Origin: Corbicula japonica
Lineage: Eukaryota; Mollusca; Bivalvia; Venerida; Cyrenidae
NCBI GenBank assembly: GCA_038501625.1
Contig: JAZAYU010000006.1
Span: 14,014,638-14,078,637, forward strand
DNA length: 64,000 nt
Direction: 5' to 3'
The stretch's first letter is position 1; each line of letters starts with the position of its first letter. The notes beneath the pieces were generated by a model that was not told the DNA's origin, did not search any database, and saw only the letters and a program-made list of their open reading frames with translations. Below, in pieces: positions 1 to 11,525 of the stretch. The position numbers and the translations under genes were made by a program.

Positions 1-135
1 TGACCAGTAAGTGAGAAAGTGGACAGGCTCCAAGTTTTCATTATCATGGCAGACACCTAAAGCCTGAAGGTGAAGAAAACTAAGAGTTAGTTAGAGTCAT
101 TTGTCTGGACTTCTACAACTGTATCATAGATGCCA

Positions 136-295
136 GTGCCCAAGATCGTATAACTAAATCTGGAGATGACAGTCTCAAATCTCAAGCATCTGATTGGCTG
201 AAATGGCGACCAGTCGCCATTTCAGCTGGTCGCCATTTCAGCCAATCAGATGCTTGAGATTTGAGACAAGATTTGAGACTGATCTCAAAACTTAC
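136..295. repeat. Family B palindrome with central duplication
   Basis: CAAATCTCAAGCATCTGATT ... AATCAGATGCTTGAGATTTG arms. The centre GGTCGCCATTTCAGC is doubled. Confidence 0.8.
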
Positions 296-323
296 CAACT
301 GCTAACAAGCCTTTACATGATAG

Positions 324-482
324 TTAATCTTCTGTCCATATATTGGTTTTATCGCATGTGTGAACAGTGTAGATCCAGATCAGTTGGCATATTACTGCCA
401 TCTGATCTTGATCTAGAGTGATTGCTTCTTGGTCAGAAATAACCTAATGTATCTAAAGCAACACTGTGTAGATCCTGACCAG
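324..482. repeat. Family A copy, 3' truncated
   Basis: Begins at TTAA. The first hairpin (GAACAGTGTAGATCCAGATC...) and the CTTGGTCAGAAATAACCTAA spacer are present. It breaks off where family B copy 487-634 begins. Confidence 0.7.
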
Positions 483-486
483 ACCT

Positions 487-634
487 GTGCCCAAGGTTAT
501 AAAACTGAGCATGGAAACCAGTCTCAAATCTCAAGCATCTGATTGGCTGAAATGGCGACCAGTCGCCATTTCAGCCAATCAGATGCTTGAGATTTGAGAC
601 TGGTTTCCATGCTCAGTTTTATAACCTTCAGCCC
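487..634. repeat. Family B: near-perfect palindrome of about 148 bp
   Basis: Outer arms GGTTATAAAACTGAGCATGG and CCATGCTCAGTTTTATAACC are exact inverses. The centre is GGCGACCAGTCGCC. It sits directly after the broken family A copy at 324-482. Confidence 0.93.
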
Positions 635-1299
635 TGGTTAATTAGTATGTTAAAAACAGTTCACTTCTAGATAAACCTGTAACATAGGTACAGGGTAAGC
701 ATTTTAATATAATTTTCACAATATAATATCATTATAAGCTGACCTGTTTAAAACATTGTATCACATCAAATATTTTCTCACTTACCAAGTCTACCCCACT
801 TGGCGATTGGTAACACTGTAGCACTTTTCTTTTGCAACTGGCCCCCTTATTAGCAACTGTTTGTAAATAAGGGAAGATAGAACACCTCTTCAATAAAAGA
901 GAGAGAAAAGAATCAGTTCCTTCGATTTAAAGTTATGGGTGAAATTGATAGTTTCACCTGAAGTCTTTTATCGCGGTTAAACAAGTTTTCATGGTTGTTA
1001 TAATTCTGCCCTTGTTACATTACGATTATATCCAGAGAGTTCCTTATCTCCCTTGATCAGATTTGAAGAAAATACCTAGATTTTATCAGTTTACAATTAC
1101 TATGTGCTGATATGTCTATCAAAATGATCAGGTAATTTATTTGCGATGATGGATGGTTGTTGAATGTTTATTTGTTGTCAATTTGCTATCAGTTTCCTAT
1201 AAACCAGTAGACCTCACATAGGATTAAGAAGATATATACCTGTTGAAGTATCTAAGTGACTCTTGTTAAAATGCTATCAGTTTCATACCTCACATAAAC

Positions 1300-1538
1300 T
1301 AAACCCTTTTACTCCAGTATATGGGTTTTATCACGTGTGATGAAATTCAATGTAGATCCAGATCAGCAGGGCACATCCATGCCATGCGATCTGGATATAC
1401 ACTGGTTTCTGTTTGGTCAGAAATAATCTACTGAATTTAAAGCAAACAGTGTAAATCCTGATTGGATGTGACAGCTGATCTGGATCTACGATGTTTTCCC
1501 ATGGGATAACAGCCATATCATATGGAGTAAAGGAGATA
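1300..1538. repeat. Family A copy (ACTCCATATG subfamily)
   Basis: Ends AACCCTTTTACTCCAGTATA and CATATGGAGTAAAGG. Both hairpin regions are present but diverged. Confidence 0.75.
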
Positions 1539-1551
1539 AATAAGTCTTATT

Positions 1552-1695
1552 GAACGCTTTACTCCATATATATGAGTTTTATCATATGTGCAAACAGCAT
1601 AGATCCAGATCAGCTTGCATATCTGTGCTGTCTGATAAGGATCTACACTGTGTTCCGTTCTTGGTCAGAATAACCTAATGAATCTTAAGGCAACC
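1552..1695. repeat. Family A copy, partial
   Basis: Left end plus first hairpin plus the GGTCAGAATAACCTAATGAA spacer. The right half is missing. Confidence 0.65.
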
Positions 1696-1836
1696 ACAAT
1701 TTTAAGCCAAAACATTAGAAATCATCATGTAACTATCTTAAGACTGCCACAAACAAACTCTTTTTTTCTGGAAATCTTGCATCAGACCAAGCATTTGTTA
1801 TTTTGATCACTGTATTTTCATTGTTTTTATTTTCAG

Positions 1837-1959
1837 GTCCAAGTGTATACCCGAACCAGTCCTCGAATAAATGTCCGAGCCTCTCAGCATGTAACATTAC
1901 CTGTCAGACTGGTTTACAGCAGACGCCAGATGGATGCCATATCTGTAAATGTAAACCTG
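1837..1959 (+). CDS. CRIM1: CRIM1-like exon: antistasin repeat 1
   Basis: Acceptor TTTTATTTTCAG precedes and donor GTATGT follows. The exon starts and ends in phase 1. It encodes CPSLSACNITCQTG followed by GCHICKC, one antistasin-like six-cysteine unit. Confidence 0.7.
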
Positions 1960-4900
1960 GTATGTACATGTACATGTATTACATACCTTATTAAGTTAAT
2001 GTATTATATTGATTGTTATATCGAACATATCTGCACATTAAATTTATGAGTTTGGAATTAAAGAAAAATTATATGCCTGATTGAACAATCAACTTAATTA
2101 TTTAATATTCAACTCTCATTAATTGACATGCTTGATGGTCAGCAACATTGGAAATCGATCATAATAACTAAATTTTCTTTAATATTCTGTGGGTATCATT
2201 TAATTTCGCAGGGATAAAATTTCACGCTAAAGACATAAATGACATTTTCGCAAGGGCTTTAAAATTCATGCACTTTAATTATTCTCAGGAGAATAGATAG
2301 TTAATGGTTTGTTTTCTCTAGGGTTTTCATTTCGCGCTTTTTCTCAATTGTGACATACGCAAAAATTAAACCACCGCAAAATATAATGATACCACAGTAT
2401 ATCAGGTTTATTGTTATGCAGAGTTCTACCATACTTTAACCTTGAAATTTACCTATTTTAGTCACAGCATATACATTCCTTACTTTTAGAAAAAAAATGT
2501 TGAAAAAGTGATTTTATTGTGACTTATAAAACTAAAGTATTCCAATTTTCAGAAAATCACATGAATGTTCTGACCTTGACACTATCTCCAAAATTGTTTC
2601 CATAGAAGCAGCTGATTGCTTGTATTTCAGAAAACTGTTGGAAAGATTGCACCTACGGTTACATGCACAATGAGTTAGGAGAGGAGACCTGTGAATGTCA
2701 GAAAAGCCTGCCAGAATGTCCGCACCTTGACAACTGCTCCAGACATTGTAGTCATGGTTACAAACTGAGCAAGAAAGGCTGTCCTAAGTGTAGATGTAAT
2801 AAATGCCCCACAGCACACTGTGACAAGCATTGTCTCCATGGTTACCAGAAAGATAGAAACGGATGTAAAGTCTGCAAATGTCAAGGTAACATTCACTGAT
2901 TCAGTGTACCTTTAACTTGGATACAGTAATTTTTCTCGGTGATTTTATTGAGACCCATTAACCCTTTACCCCATAGGATATGGCTGCTATCCATGGGCAG
3001 ACATCCATGCCTTCTGATCAGGATCTACACCAGTAGCATGGGCAGACATCCATGCCTTCTGATCAGGATCTACACCAGTAGCATGGGCAGACATCCATGC
3101 CTTCTGATCAGGATCTACACCAGTAGCATTTTGATTTTTGACATTGGTATTTTTCTGACCAATAAGTGAACAATGCAGATCCTGATCAGACGGCATGGAT
3201 GTGCTGGCTGATCTGGATCTACCTTGTTGGCACATGCAAAAAAGGCGTATATATAGAAGAAATATCAAGAAATTTAATCTGGTGATGAAATGCATGAGGG
3301 ATAACTTTGTGATAGTTTACTGACTTGGGTATGCACTTACTTCCTGCACCAATTGTGTGTTTTCTATGATTGGATAATAATCTGCAATCTCATCTGCTTA
3401 CTAATATATTTTGCAATACAGTTATTAAAATAAACTTTCCTATCTCTGTGTCTATCAAACATTGTTTATTGTTGCACAATAGATATAGCCAATAATAACA
3501 TGTGGAAAATAAGCAGAATCTAACAATATTACTTTGCTTGTTCTACAATTTCAACTCTGTTTTATTTTCATGCTCAGTGTTCACCATTATTTTCCATCCA
3601 ATCACTGAGCTAGAATATCACATTTTCTGAGCCTCTGTCTGTTAAAACTAACTGAACATTCATTATATTATGATGTCATGTCTGATAGTTATAAGGTAAA
3701 ATTGTGATGATAACTAAGTTATTTAGTGTATATTTAGGGAAGTTTTAATAATTAAAAAACCAAGGTCACTTCTCTAGGCTCTGTTATTGCATGGGCAAAC
3801 AGTGTAGATCTAGATCCGCCTAGATTCTGACACAGTGATGGTCGAATACAAAACTGTGGTGCCTTCAGAATAGTTCATATTGGTTTTAGAGATTTTGCTG
3901 TTTACATGTTTTTGAATCACTGTGAATTCATTAATATAATTATGTGGTGCACAAATTTGCATGTATTTTGTGGGCAGACCAATCCAAATTAGAAATATAA
4001 TTATAGAAAATTGAAAATAACAAATTTAGTAACCCATTAAAATGCAATTGAAAACTGAAAAACACAAAGTGTATACCAATGAAAAAAAATACAAACACAT
4101 TACATTAGTTTGGTAATGTTTCAGAGTCCCTGTGGGAGAAGAACTGTACAATGAACATGACGGAGTATGTACCCAATCAATCCTGGCCGGACAACAACTG
4201 TAACATGTGTACGTGCAAGCGAGATGGCAGGGTGGTGTGTGAACCACGAACGTGTCAGCAGCTTACTTGCACATTCATGGTGAAGAAAGAGGGAGAATGT
4301 TGCCCTGTTTGTCTCAGTAAGTAAATAATGCAGAGAGCTTTCACCTTGGCCCTAGATCACATAACTTATTCTGAAGTCTGGTCGCCATTTCAGCCATTCA
4401 GATGCTACAGATTTTAGATTGGTCTCCAGTTTTCTGATCTTGGGCCCTGATCTGTTTCTGTCCTAGTACAAGAATAGATCCTGATCATCATTATTTTTCC
4501 CCATGGGTTTTACCTCTAAGAATCAATGTCATAGCAACTAGTACCATACGTAAATAAGTAAATATTTCCAACGTTTTAGAAAGCTTTAACAATGTTTGAA
4601 CTTTGATAGCATTACTATTGCATATAATAAAGTCAAACCTGTCTTCAAAAACCACTCAGAGGAAAGCCTTAAAGTGGTCTTTAACCCTTTCCTTGATATA
4701 TACGCATTTTTACGCATGTGCGACCAGTGTAGATCGAGATCAGCCGGCACATCCGTGCCATCTGATCAGGATCTGCACTGGTTGCATTTTGGTCAGAAAT
4801 AACCTAATGAATCAAAAAGCGAACAGTTTAGATCCTGATCAGACAGCATGGATGTGCCGGCTGATCTGGATCTAAACTGATCACCCTAGCAATAAAGGTG

Positions 4901-7900
4901 TATCTATACAGGAAAGGGTTAAGGTCAAGTGGTCTTTGTTCACAAGTGTATTAGTTCCTTATCAGTAAGACTAATAAATTGTGGTCTTTATCTCCAGGGG
5001 GTCTTTATTCACAGGTCTTTAGCACAGGGTTGACTTAATATATGAGATGAAGAATCTTTAACCAGTTTATTAGATGAATTTTTTGACAGAAAATAAAACT
5101 AAGCTAAAAAAACAGACAGAACTATTGCATGCTGAGAATAATTTGTAAAGAAGAGTGTGTGGTAAATCCACTGTTGTGTCAAATCCTTGATCCTGTAGTA
5201 TGTTAATTTCTTTGATTAGATAATAATGGGGCAATTTTGCCTTCTAAAGAAAGTAATTTATGCAAATTTATCTATTCTCATGGATAACTGCATCATTATA
5301 TGAGTCATGTAAAAATCTAGAAGGCTAAAGCGTATACAACAGCGTGTTTGATTTGTCTGGTAATGTGGACTGCTCCAGTGAGAGATTGAACTTACAACCA
5401 CTGGGGAGGGTTGACTGAATCTTTGACTGCTGAACTAACAGTTTCTGTTCCCAAACTGGCCAGAGGCACATTCTCAGTAGCCAGGTTTTCTTGCCTAAAA
5501 TTTAAAAAAGCATTTTAATGAACCCAGATTTCTTAGTTTTGTGACAATTTCCCTAAATACCATCTAAAATCCTGTAAACCCACTTCTGCAAGCTATAAAC
5601 AGACAAAACATTAATAATATATATAATTAAGTTCATTAAGAATCGTGAGAATAATAAGAGATGATATTTGGAAGACAGGCTGTTAGAAGTGTTTTTATTA
5701 AATAACTATACGTTATTAGCCCTATAAAAAAGCATCTGCCACGTTCAATAACACGACGGCCTGCTTTATAACAGGGCCATTATTATAAACACTTTCTCGG
5801 CCCCGGGCCGAGAAGTGTTATAGATATAAAGCCCACATCTGAAGCTATTTGATTGGCTAATAAGACAGGGCCGAAAAAGTGATAAAGATTTTAGCAAGAA
5901 ACTCTAGGAAATGGCAGCCATTTTGTTTTAACTCGCTAATCATTCTGGAGGTGCTTTTAACATTAAGATTATGTCGGGTAAGAGAAAGTTTTCTGATATT
6001 GAGAGCTCACAGGAATCACAGTAGACAGTCTGACATTTTGACCAATATTAGTTACAAAATGTAGCATTTCCAAACAAACTGATAAAATGTACTGTTATTT
6101 TTATAGTTGTTATCCATGGTTTCGTCGTATTTCTTGATTAAACCCGTGAAATATACCCGTGAAATATACCGATTTAAAATCACTTTTACACTTTTATTTT
6201 CCATTCATTTTCCCCATAATTCACATAAAGCTTGATGTTTTACAAAGCTTCCAGCAGAGGTATAAGAATGAAACACTCTCAAATCATAGAATTTACAGAC
6301 TCAAACCATGAGAATCACTTCTAGCATTCAATGTTCAGCAAATACCCATCCTTTCCATTGAATTAAAACTTAAAACAAAATTAACAAATGGTACTGTTTT
6401 AAAGTTTAAAAAAGGTAAGCATTCGTCAAATATTACGTCACATATCTCTCAAATGACGTATGAATTGGCATCGTGACGTAGTAATTAAATTAATGAAAGT
6501 GCTCAATCGATTACAAAGTGAAGCGAGAGTAATGTTATAACTTGTAAGTACTTGTGGTTATTTAATAAAATTGTCAATAAATAAGTGATTTGATATTGGC
6601 CCTGTTATTTGTCCTCAGGTCAGTCATATTAGCCCTCGGCCTTTGGCCTCGGGCCAATATGACTGCCCTCGGACAAATAACAGGGCCAATATCAAAGCAC
6701 TTATTTATTAACATATATATAATAATGCCTTGAATGGGAATGGCGGCTTGTTCACATTTGATTGGTGCTGAATAGATATCAGATGGTAAATCCCACAAAG
6801 TAACAAGAAGATTGCTCACAACCACCTAATTCATCATACATAATAGTCTCTGTCAGCACTTAAAAAGTGTAATTTCACTGTCGATGTTAACGATTATGTA
6901 GATTATGTAAATCCCCAAGTAGGTAATGGATTGCTTTTTGTACTCTTAGGAGTCGATGTCACTGAACAATTTTGTCAAGTTTTTGTGTCACTTATATGAA
7001 TCATGTTGCTGCTGATTTCTTATTATATTTTTTGCCTTTTACTTTGCAGATATATCAATTTCCCAGTTCTTTAACCACGAGTCTCCGAATAGAAAATCTC
7101 AAAAGACTGAAGGTATGTTAATTCCTTTAAATGACTGCATGTCATTCTATTGAAAATGATACTGCAATTTGGTGTTTTCACAGGGATTACCTTTGTTGAA
7201 AATTGATTTATATGGGATATTTTTGCATATCATTTAGGACCAGTTATCTCAGAATAGGGCTAAAGTAGTGAACTTATTAAATGTTAAGGTACTGTTTGTT
7301 TGAATATGATTGTTTGATGGGTTTCACAAAAAATCTCAAATTGAATTTGCAGTTCTGTATATTGAGATAATTCAGAAATCTAGAAAAAGAAATCTAAATA
7401 ATGAATTCAATTTATGAACAAATTAATTTCAAATCAGGTTTTTGAGTTTTGATGTTGATTCACATTGATCATGTAGAAAGTGTATTCTTCCACTGTTCAG
7501 CTTACTTTTCCTTCATACATGGGTCCTGTTCTAATAAATAAGGCTTAATATGTAAGACATAGTAAGACAATTCTGGATCAAATTATTAGTTCACTTTAAC
7601 TCACTAATTGTCTAACCAAAAAAGGGCTGGGTCAAACTGAAAGAAATCCTAACAAATCTTGACACCAAAAAGACTGTATATTTGGATTAACTCTTTCCTC
7701 CATATGTACTGAACCAAAAAAGAAACTTTCGCCAAGTTTGATTGTAGATATGTTAGTACAGTTTCAATCCTTTTGGCTGAAAGCTTACATTTTTGTAAAA
7801 TAATGTATTGTGGTTCTTTTATATGGGGATTAGCTGACCGATTTTGCAAACACAACGAGTTTTACAAGCTACTACATGTATTGTACATCTAAGTGGTACC

Positions 7901-8676
7901 CTTGAACAACTGGCACATACTTTGTGTACATCCGTGCCGTCTGACAAAGATCTGCACTGGTCGCATTTTTGTCAGAAATAACCTAACGAAATTATAAAGC
8001 GAACAGTACAGATCCTGATCAGAGGGCATGGATGTACACTGTTTGCCCACACAATAAAGGTGTGTCTATGGAGGAAAGGGTTAAATAGTAAATCAAAAGT
8101 TATTACTAAGTGCAAAACCAACAAACACACATGCCGACAAAACAAAGTTACTGTTTGTTGAATTGTTTAGTAACATTTAGTAATGAAGAAGCTTATCATT
8201 ATTGTTACTGTTTTACAGGTGATACAAATACAGACCAAATGATCATTAAAGAAATGGAGGAGAAGTACATTATTTCACTGTCAATCGTGGGCACATTTGT
8301 AATGCTCTTACTGATCCTAGTGTTTGTGTTACTGTATTTAAAATTGAAACAGCGTCATCAGGCTAGCTGGAGTGTAGCGGGACAGGACACGTACTGTAAA
8401 TGTCCGCTGTTTATTGGACATTCTCCTACGTTGCAGCATAAATATAATATAAATAACAGGGATATTACAAACAAACTGAACTATGATACAGTGGTGGTGC
8501 AAAAATATGATCACCCGTGTGTGGAAGTTTCAATAAAATCATCCGAGTCACCAGATGAAGAAAGAAAACTGTTTCTGGCAGACTCAGATAACATCAAAGA
8601 TTTCAAAGTTGAACAAACTTGTGATGATGGTTTACAGCCCAACAACAACAATTTTAAAGACTGGGCTGCAGTTTGA
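1837..8676 (+). CDS. CRIM1: CRIM1-like transmembrane protein, 3' part of gene (5 exons, 5' end outside window)
   Basis: Five exons on the plus strand (1837-1959, 2631-2885, 4125-4316, 7050-7112, 8219-8676) join in one frame. Every junction is phase 1 with AG/GT borders, the usual pattern for extracellular modules. The encoded part contains, in order, four antistasin-like cysteine repeats (pattern C..C...C..G then GC..C.C), one VWC domain ending CCPVC, a short linker, one hydrophobic helix and a cytoplasmic tail of about 120 residues ending DWAAV. Antistasin plus VWC plus a single transmembrane segment is the architecture of CRIM1 (cysteine-rich motor neuron 1), a membrane protein that in vertebrates binds BMP-type ligands and tethers growth factors at the cell surface. 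Vertebrate CRIM1 has four VWC domains after the antistasin block; only one is seen here. The N-terminal IGFBP and VWC part would lie upstream of the window. The family call is fairly firm; orthology and ligand are inferred. Confidence 0.72.
2187..2398. repeat. Short foldback element
   Basis: Ends are inverted: TGGGTATCATTTAATTTCGC at left and, on the other strand, GTGGTATCATTATATTTTGC at right. About 210 bp, in a CRIM1-like intron. The right end is also found flanking the insertion near 41650. Confidence 0.4.
2631..2885 (+). CDS. CRIM1: CRIM1-like exon: antistasin repeats 2-4
   Basis: Flanked by TGTATTTCAG and GTAACA, phase 1 to phase 1. It encodes one shorter unit (NCWKDCTYGY...TCEC) and two clear units (CPHLDNCSRHCSHGY...GCPKCRC and CPTAHCDKHCLHGY...GCKVCKC). 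These make four tandem antistasin repeats with the previous exon, the same number as in vertebrate CRIM1. Confidence 0.78.
2958..3262. repeat. Family A copy with internal 3 x 45-bp expansion
   Basis: TTAACCCTTTACCCCATAGG left end. A half-hairpin is tandemly triplicated at 2992-3126, followed by the second hairpin at 3172-3235. The right end is degraded. Confidence 0.75.
2992..3126. repeat. Three identical 45-bp tandem units
   Basis: Units start at 2992, 3037 and 3082 with CATGGGCAGACATCCATGCC and end CTACACCAGTAG. No differences were seen between units, so the expansion is recent. Confidence 0.95.
3781..3831. repeat. Family A remnant
   Basis: ATTGCATGGGCAAACAGTGT then AGATCTAGATC only. Confidence 0.5.
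4125..4316 (+). CDS. CRIM1: CRIM1-like exon: VWC domain
   Basis: Flanked by AATGTTTCAG and GTAAGT, phase 1 to phase 1. It encodes a von Willebrand type C (chordin-like CR) domain. Key features are W.D.NC.MCTC, a VVCEPRTC stretch and the terminal GECCPVC. VWC domains of this class bind BMP/TGF-beta ligands. A single-exon, single-domain layout is typical. Confidence 0.78.
4345..4452. repeat. Family B half copy
   Basis: CTGGTCGCCATTTCAGCC then TGGTCTCCAGTTTTCTGATC. The left arm is mostly lost. Follows the VWC exon. Confidence 0.65.
4681..4922 (+). mobile_element. Family A: complete TTAA double-hairpin MITE
   Basis: Flanked by TTAA on both sides, with inverted ends CCCTTTCCT...AGGAAAGGG. Hairpin 1 spans 4720-4785 (stem end GCGACCAGTG) and hairpin 2 spans 4819-4882 (stem end GCGAACAGTT). 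They are separated by a conserved spacer ATTTTGGTCAGAAATAACCT. No coding capacity. The TTAA target and CCC-starting ends suggest mobilisation by a piggyBac-like transposase (inference). Confidence 0.85.
5700..5880. repeat. Palindromic region around GGCCCCGGGCC
   Basis: AACACTTCTCGGCC-type arms (AAACACTTTCTCGGCCCCGG and GGGCCGAGAAGTGTT) form a short hairpin near 5790-5820. Related GGCCCTGTTAT words occur at 6595. Element borders not resolved. Confidence 0.4.
6574..6711. repeat. Foldback palindrome, about 138 bp
   Basis: Left arm ATATTGGCCCTGTTATTTGT and right arm ACAAATAACAGGGCCAATAT are perfect inverse copies and extend outward to AATAAATAAGTG/CACTTATTTATT. The loop is near 6640. Confidence 0.8.
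7050..7112 (+). CDS. CRIM1: CRIM1-like exon: juxtamembrane linker
   Basis: Flanked by TTTACTTTGCAG and GTATGT, 63 nt, phase 1 to phase 1. It encodes a polar linker (about 20 residues, ISISQFFNHESPNRKS and onward) with no cysteines. The call depends on splice sites and frame compatibility with the exons on either side. Confidence 0.55.
7905..8084. repeat. Family A copy, 5' truncated
   Basis: Right part of hairpin 1, spacer, hairpin 2 and intact right end GGAGGAAAGGGTTAA, immediately upstream of the CRIM1-like terminal exon. Confidence 0.75.
8219..8676 (+). CDS. CRIM1: CRIM1-like terminal exon: transmembrane helix and cytoplasmic tail
   Basis: Acceptor TGTTTTACAG, phase 1 entry, open to TGA at 8674-8676. 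The first about 20 residues are acidic, then a helix of about 23 hydrophobic residues (SIVGTFVMLLLILVFVLLYL), then KLKQRH as a positive-inside stop-transfer, then a Ser/Asp/Asn-rich tail. The C-terminal four residues WAAV fit a class II PDZ ligand pattern (hydrophobic-X-hydrophobic); this is inference only. Confidence 0.7.
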
Positions 8677-8816
8677 AAGGTTTACAAATATTCTGCATCG
8701 GGTGAATTGGTGAATTGAAGTTGATAGTGTGTTGGCAAGGTGGGCATTTCAAGGTCATAGCTTTGGTGCGATATAAATAGCCTAGGTCAAGGTCATGTTT
8801 GAAGGAGTTGAATAAC

Positions 8817-8864
8817 AATAAATTTATCTGCATTTTTGTAAGGGACTGTGGAAAATGGAATAAA
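8817..8864 (+). terminator. Candidate poly(A) signals of the CRIM1-like gene
   Basis: AATAAA occurs at 8817-8822 and again at 8859-8864, about 140 and 185 nt after the stop codon. Either could be used. No transcript evidence is available. Confidence 0.4.
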
Positions 8865-9516
8865 GGACCATGTGCATAGTTTGAGCAAACCAGGAGTTCG
8901 CTTAAAATGCACTTAACATGAATTAGTTGAAACATACAGATAACAGACAAGCTGATGCCAAAATAGACTGCGGTCATTTGTTTACAGTACTGTTTCTACA
9001 AAATAGATAGAGTGAAACTGTAAAATAACTGCTTTAATCAGTAAAATTGTTGTTCATAAAAAATCATTCAAAGTAGGTGAACTGCATCCTAAGAAAATGG
9101 GATTTGTTGAATTTTCGATGAATCACGTGTACTTTTAACAATCCAACTGTTTTTCATACCCAAATGAAAACCATCAAATATCGATTCAGTCCTTATATTT
9201 ACACACATTAAGACTCTCTTTAATACAGAAATTATTAAAAGAATTTGTGGTATTACGGCTTTTTAGAATGGCTGTTGGAACAGCAACATTGAAGACAAAG
9301 TGAATGACAGCACGCTTTTTCGCAACAACTCGTGGCAAAACGTTTTTTGCTCAGCAACGTCACACATCAAAATATTGTGCAACGTCCAATTAATTGTGAA
9401 CGGTTCTAGTCTAGCCACGCCTTTCAAATTATTACGTCACACTGTTGACCATTTGAAATTATGATTCGTTAGATGAATAAGATTTTACCCTAGAGGACGA
9501 AAGTGAAGTGTAAATA

Positions 9517-9741
9517 TAACCCTTTACTTCATACATATGGGTTTTATCTCACGTGCAAACATTGCAGATCCAGATCTGCAGCACATCTGTACGATCTGAT
9601 CAGGATCTGGACTGTTAACTTCGTCAGATATAACCAGATAAATCAAAAATTGAACAGTGTAGATTTAGAGCATGATAGCTAATCTGGATCTACACTGTCC
9701 TCCCATGGATAACATCCATATCCCATGGAGTAAAGGAATAA
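9517..9741. repeat. Family A copy
   Basis: Ends CCCTTTACTTCATACATATG and CATGGAGTAAAGG. Both hairpins are present, diverged. Confidence 0.75.
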
Positions 9742-9768
9742 TGCTTCAGGTACATGCTGAAGTGACAT

Positions 9769-9873
9769 CTGCTAAAGATTACAAAACTGAGTTTGGAGAC
9801 CAGTCTCCATTAAAGCCAGTCAGATCCTTGAGATTTGAGTCTGGTCTCCATTCTCAGCTTTATAATCTTGGGA
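9769..9873. repeat. Family B copy, inner part deleted
   Basis: TTACAAAACTGAGTTTGGAG and CTCCATTCTCAGCTTTATAA arms. Abuts the family A copy at 9517-9741. Confidence 0.7.
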
Positions 9874-10012
9874 CATGATGTAACAAAGCTCTTAGTGCCC
9901 TGTCAGTGGTAAATTACACCAGCCACAGTCATGGATTAGATTGTTGTTTCAATGTTGTGATGATCTGACAAGTACAAGGCTATATTCTACAGCTCTGTAC
10001 AAACTGATAGCA

Positions 10013-10160
10013 AGTGCCCAATGTTTTTAAACTGAGAATGAAAACCAGTCTTAAATCTCAAGCATCTGATTGGCTGCAATGGTGACTGTTAGCTATTTCA
10101 GTCAATCAGATGCTTGAGATTTGAGACTGGTTTCAAATCTCAGTTTTATAATCTTCAGCA
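10013..10160. repeat. Family B copy
   Basis: AAATCTCAAGCATCTGATTG and CAATCAGATGCTTGAGATTT arms around a diverged centre. Confidence 0.85.
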
Positions 10161-10677
10161 AAGATGTACAAATATCTCTCATACATACCAAAGATGTCAT
10201 TTATGGAATTTGAGGTTTTTGCTCCTAGTGACAGAACATAATGTGCCATTGCAGACATCTTCAGTGATTTTTGTTTATTACACTTGACAGATTTCAAAAC
10301 AGTGACTGATAAGTGACATATGCCTGCAATACATGGGGATATTGCTGTGTTATGGGTCTCAAACAGGAGGATACGGTAGAGGTGGGATGGTGGGTTAGCA
10401 GGGGGGAGTGTAACTCTCTGTCACTGTAAACAGATGTTCATATAGTAATAAGCCTCAAAGATGGACAGTTTGTTTGTAAGCTCATTGCAAAATCAATGCA
10501 TCATGTACAGGAAATAGAAAAAGATGTGCTATATCTGCAATGAATTCTCAACTTGTTTATTTTTAAAAATTCATGTAAGTATTTTTTAGTTTGTTGTCCC
10601 AAAAGACAATAACAACAAAACTTCCTTCACTAGCTATGTCAAAGTGAAACTTGATAAAACATGGATTCGTTAATTCA

Positions 10678-10900
10678 GGGTTCCCACAGACCTGGAAACC
10701 TGGAAAAGTCCTTAATTTTGAAAATGAGCTCAAAGCTTGGAAAAATCATTGATTTCCACAAAACTTTTTAAAGTCCTTAATTTTCTAATGCCTCTTTCAT
10801 CCGTGGTTACAATTTCTCCTTAATTTTATGTCACTAATCACTCATTTAAGACAGAAATGTTCATTAATTTTGGTTAATATTGAATATCTAGCATTTTTGT
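10678..10900. repeat. Possible one-ended hAT-like remnant
   Basis: CAGGGTTCCCACAGACCTGG, a typical hAT-like terminus, followed by repeated AGTCCTTAATTTT words. No matching right end found. Confidence 0.3.
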
Positions 10901-11159
10901 CAAAAACAACTTTGTTAGAATAACTGAAGCATATCAAGTGTTGTAGACCAATATCCATTAATGACATCTGGGTATATGTTAATTTATTCCATGACAATTA
11001 TGCACATTTTTATTGTGCATATTTGAATCTCTTATTGTATATATGAGTTCATACTGTTGTTTATTGTTGTTGTTATTATTAACCATATAGAAACAATTAT
11101 GGGGTTCACTCGAACTGTCTAAAGGATAATGGCCCAGATGTAGATCCTGATTTGATTCT

Positions 11160-11312
11160 GTTGGACCAAAGTTCATAAAACTAAGATTGGAGACCAGTCG
11201 CAAATCTCAAGTATCTGATTGGATGAAATGGCAACCAGTCACTATTTCAGCCAATCAGATGCTTGAGATTTGAGACTGGTCTACAGTTTTATTTTATGGT
11301 CTTGGGCACTGA
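11160..11312. repeat. Family B copy
   Basis: CATAAAACTAAGATTGGAGA start and GGTCTTGGGCAC end. Arms intact. Confidence 0.85.
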
Positions 11313-11525
11313 TGTACAGGCCAATTTGGGTCTACAGTAGTCACAAAATGACATTTATTTAGTCATGTTCTACTGTCAACATTTGTATCTGTGTGTATAT
11401 TTCTGCCTGTTACTAACAGTTGCACCAAAATGAAAGAGTTTTGGCAAACTCTGTAACACTTGCTCATCAAATAGTTTTCAATTTTTTGTTGTTGTTGAAA
11501 TTTATTACTTATTGTAACTTTACTC

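Noticed and set aside
1837..2885. Leech-type antistasin inhibitor gene
   Set aside because: The repeats are followed in frame by a VWC domain and a transmembrane exon, which fits CRIM1 rather than a secreted inhibitor.
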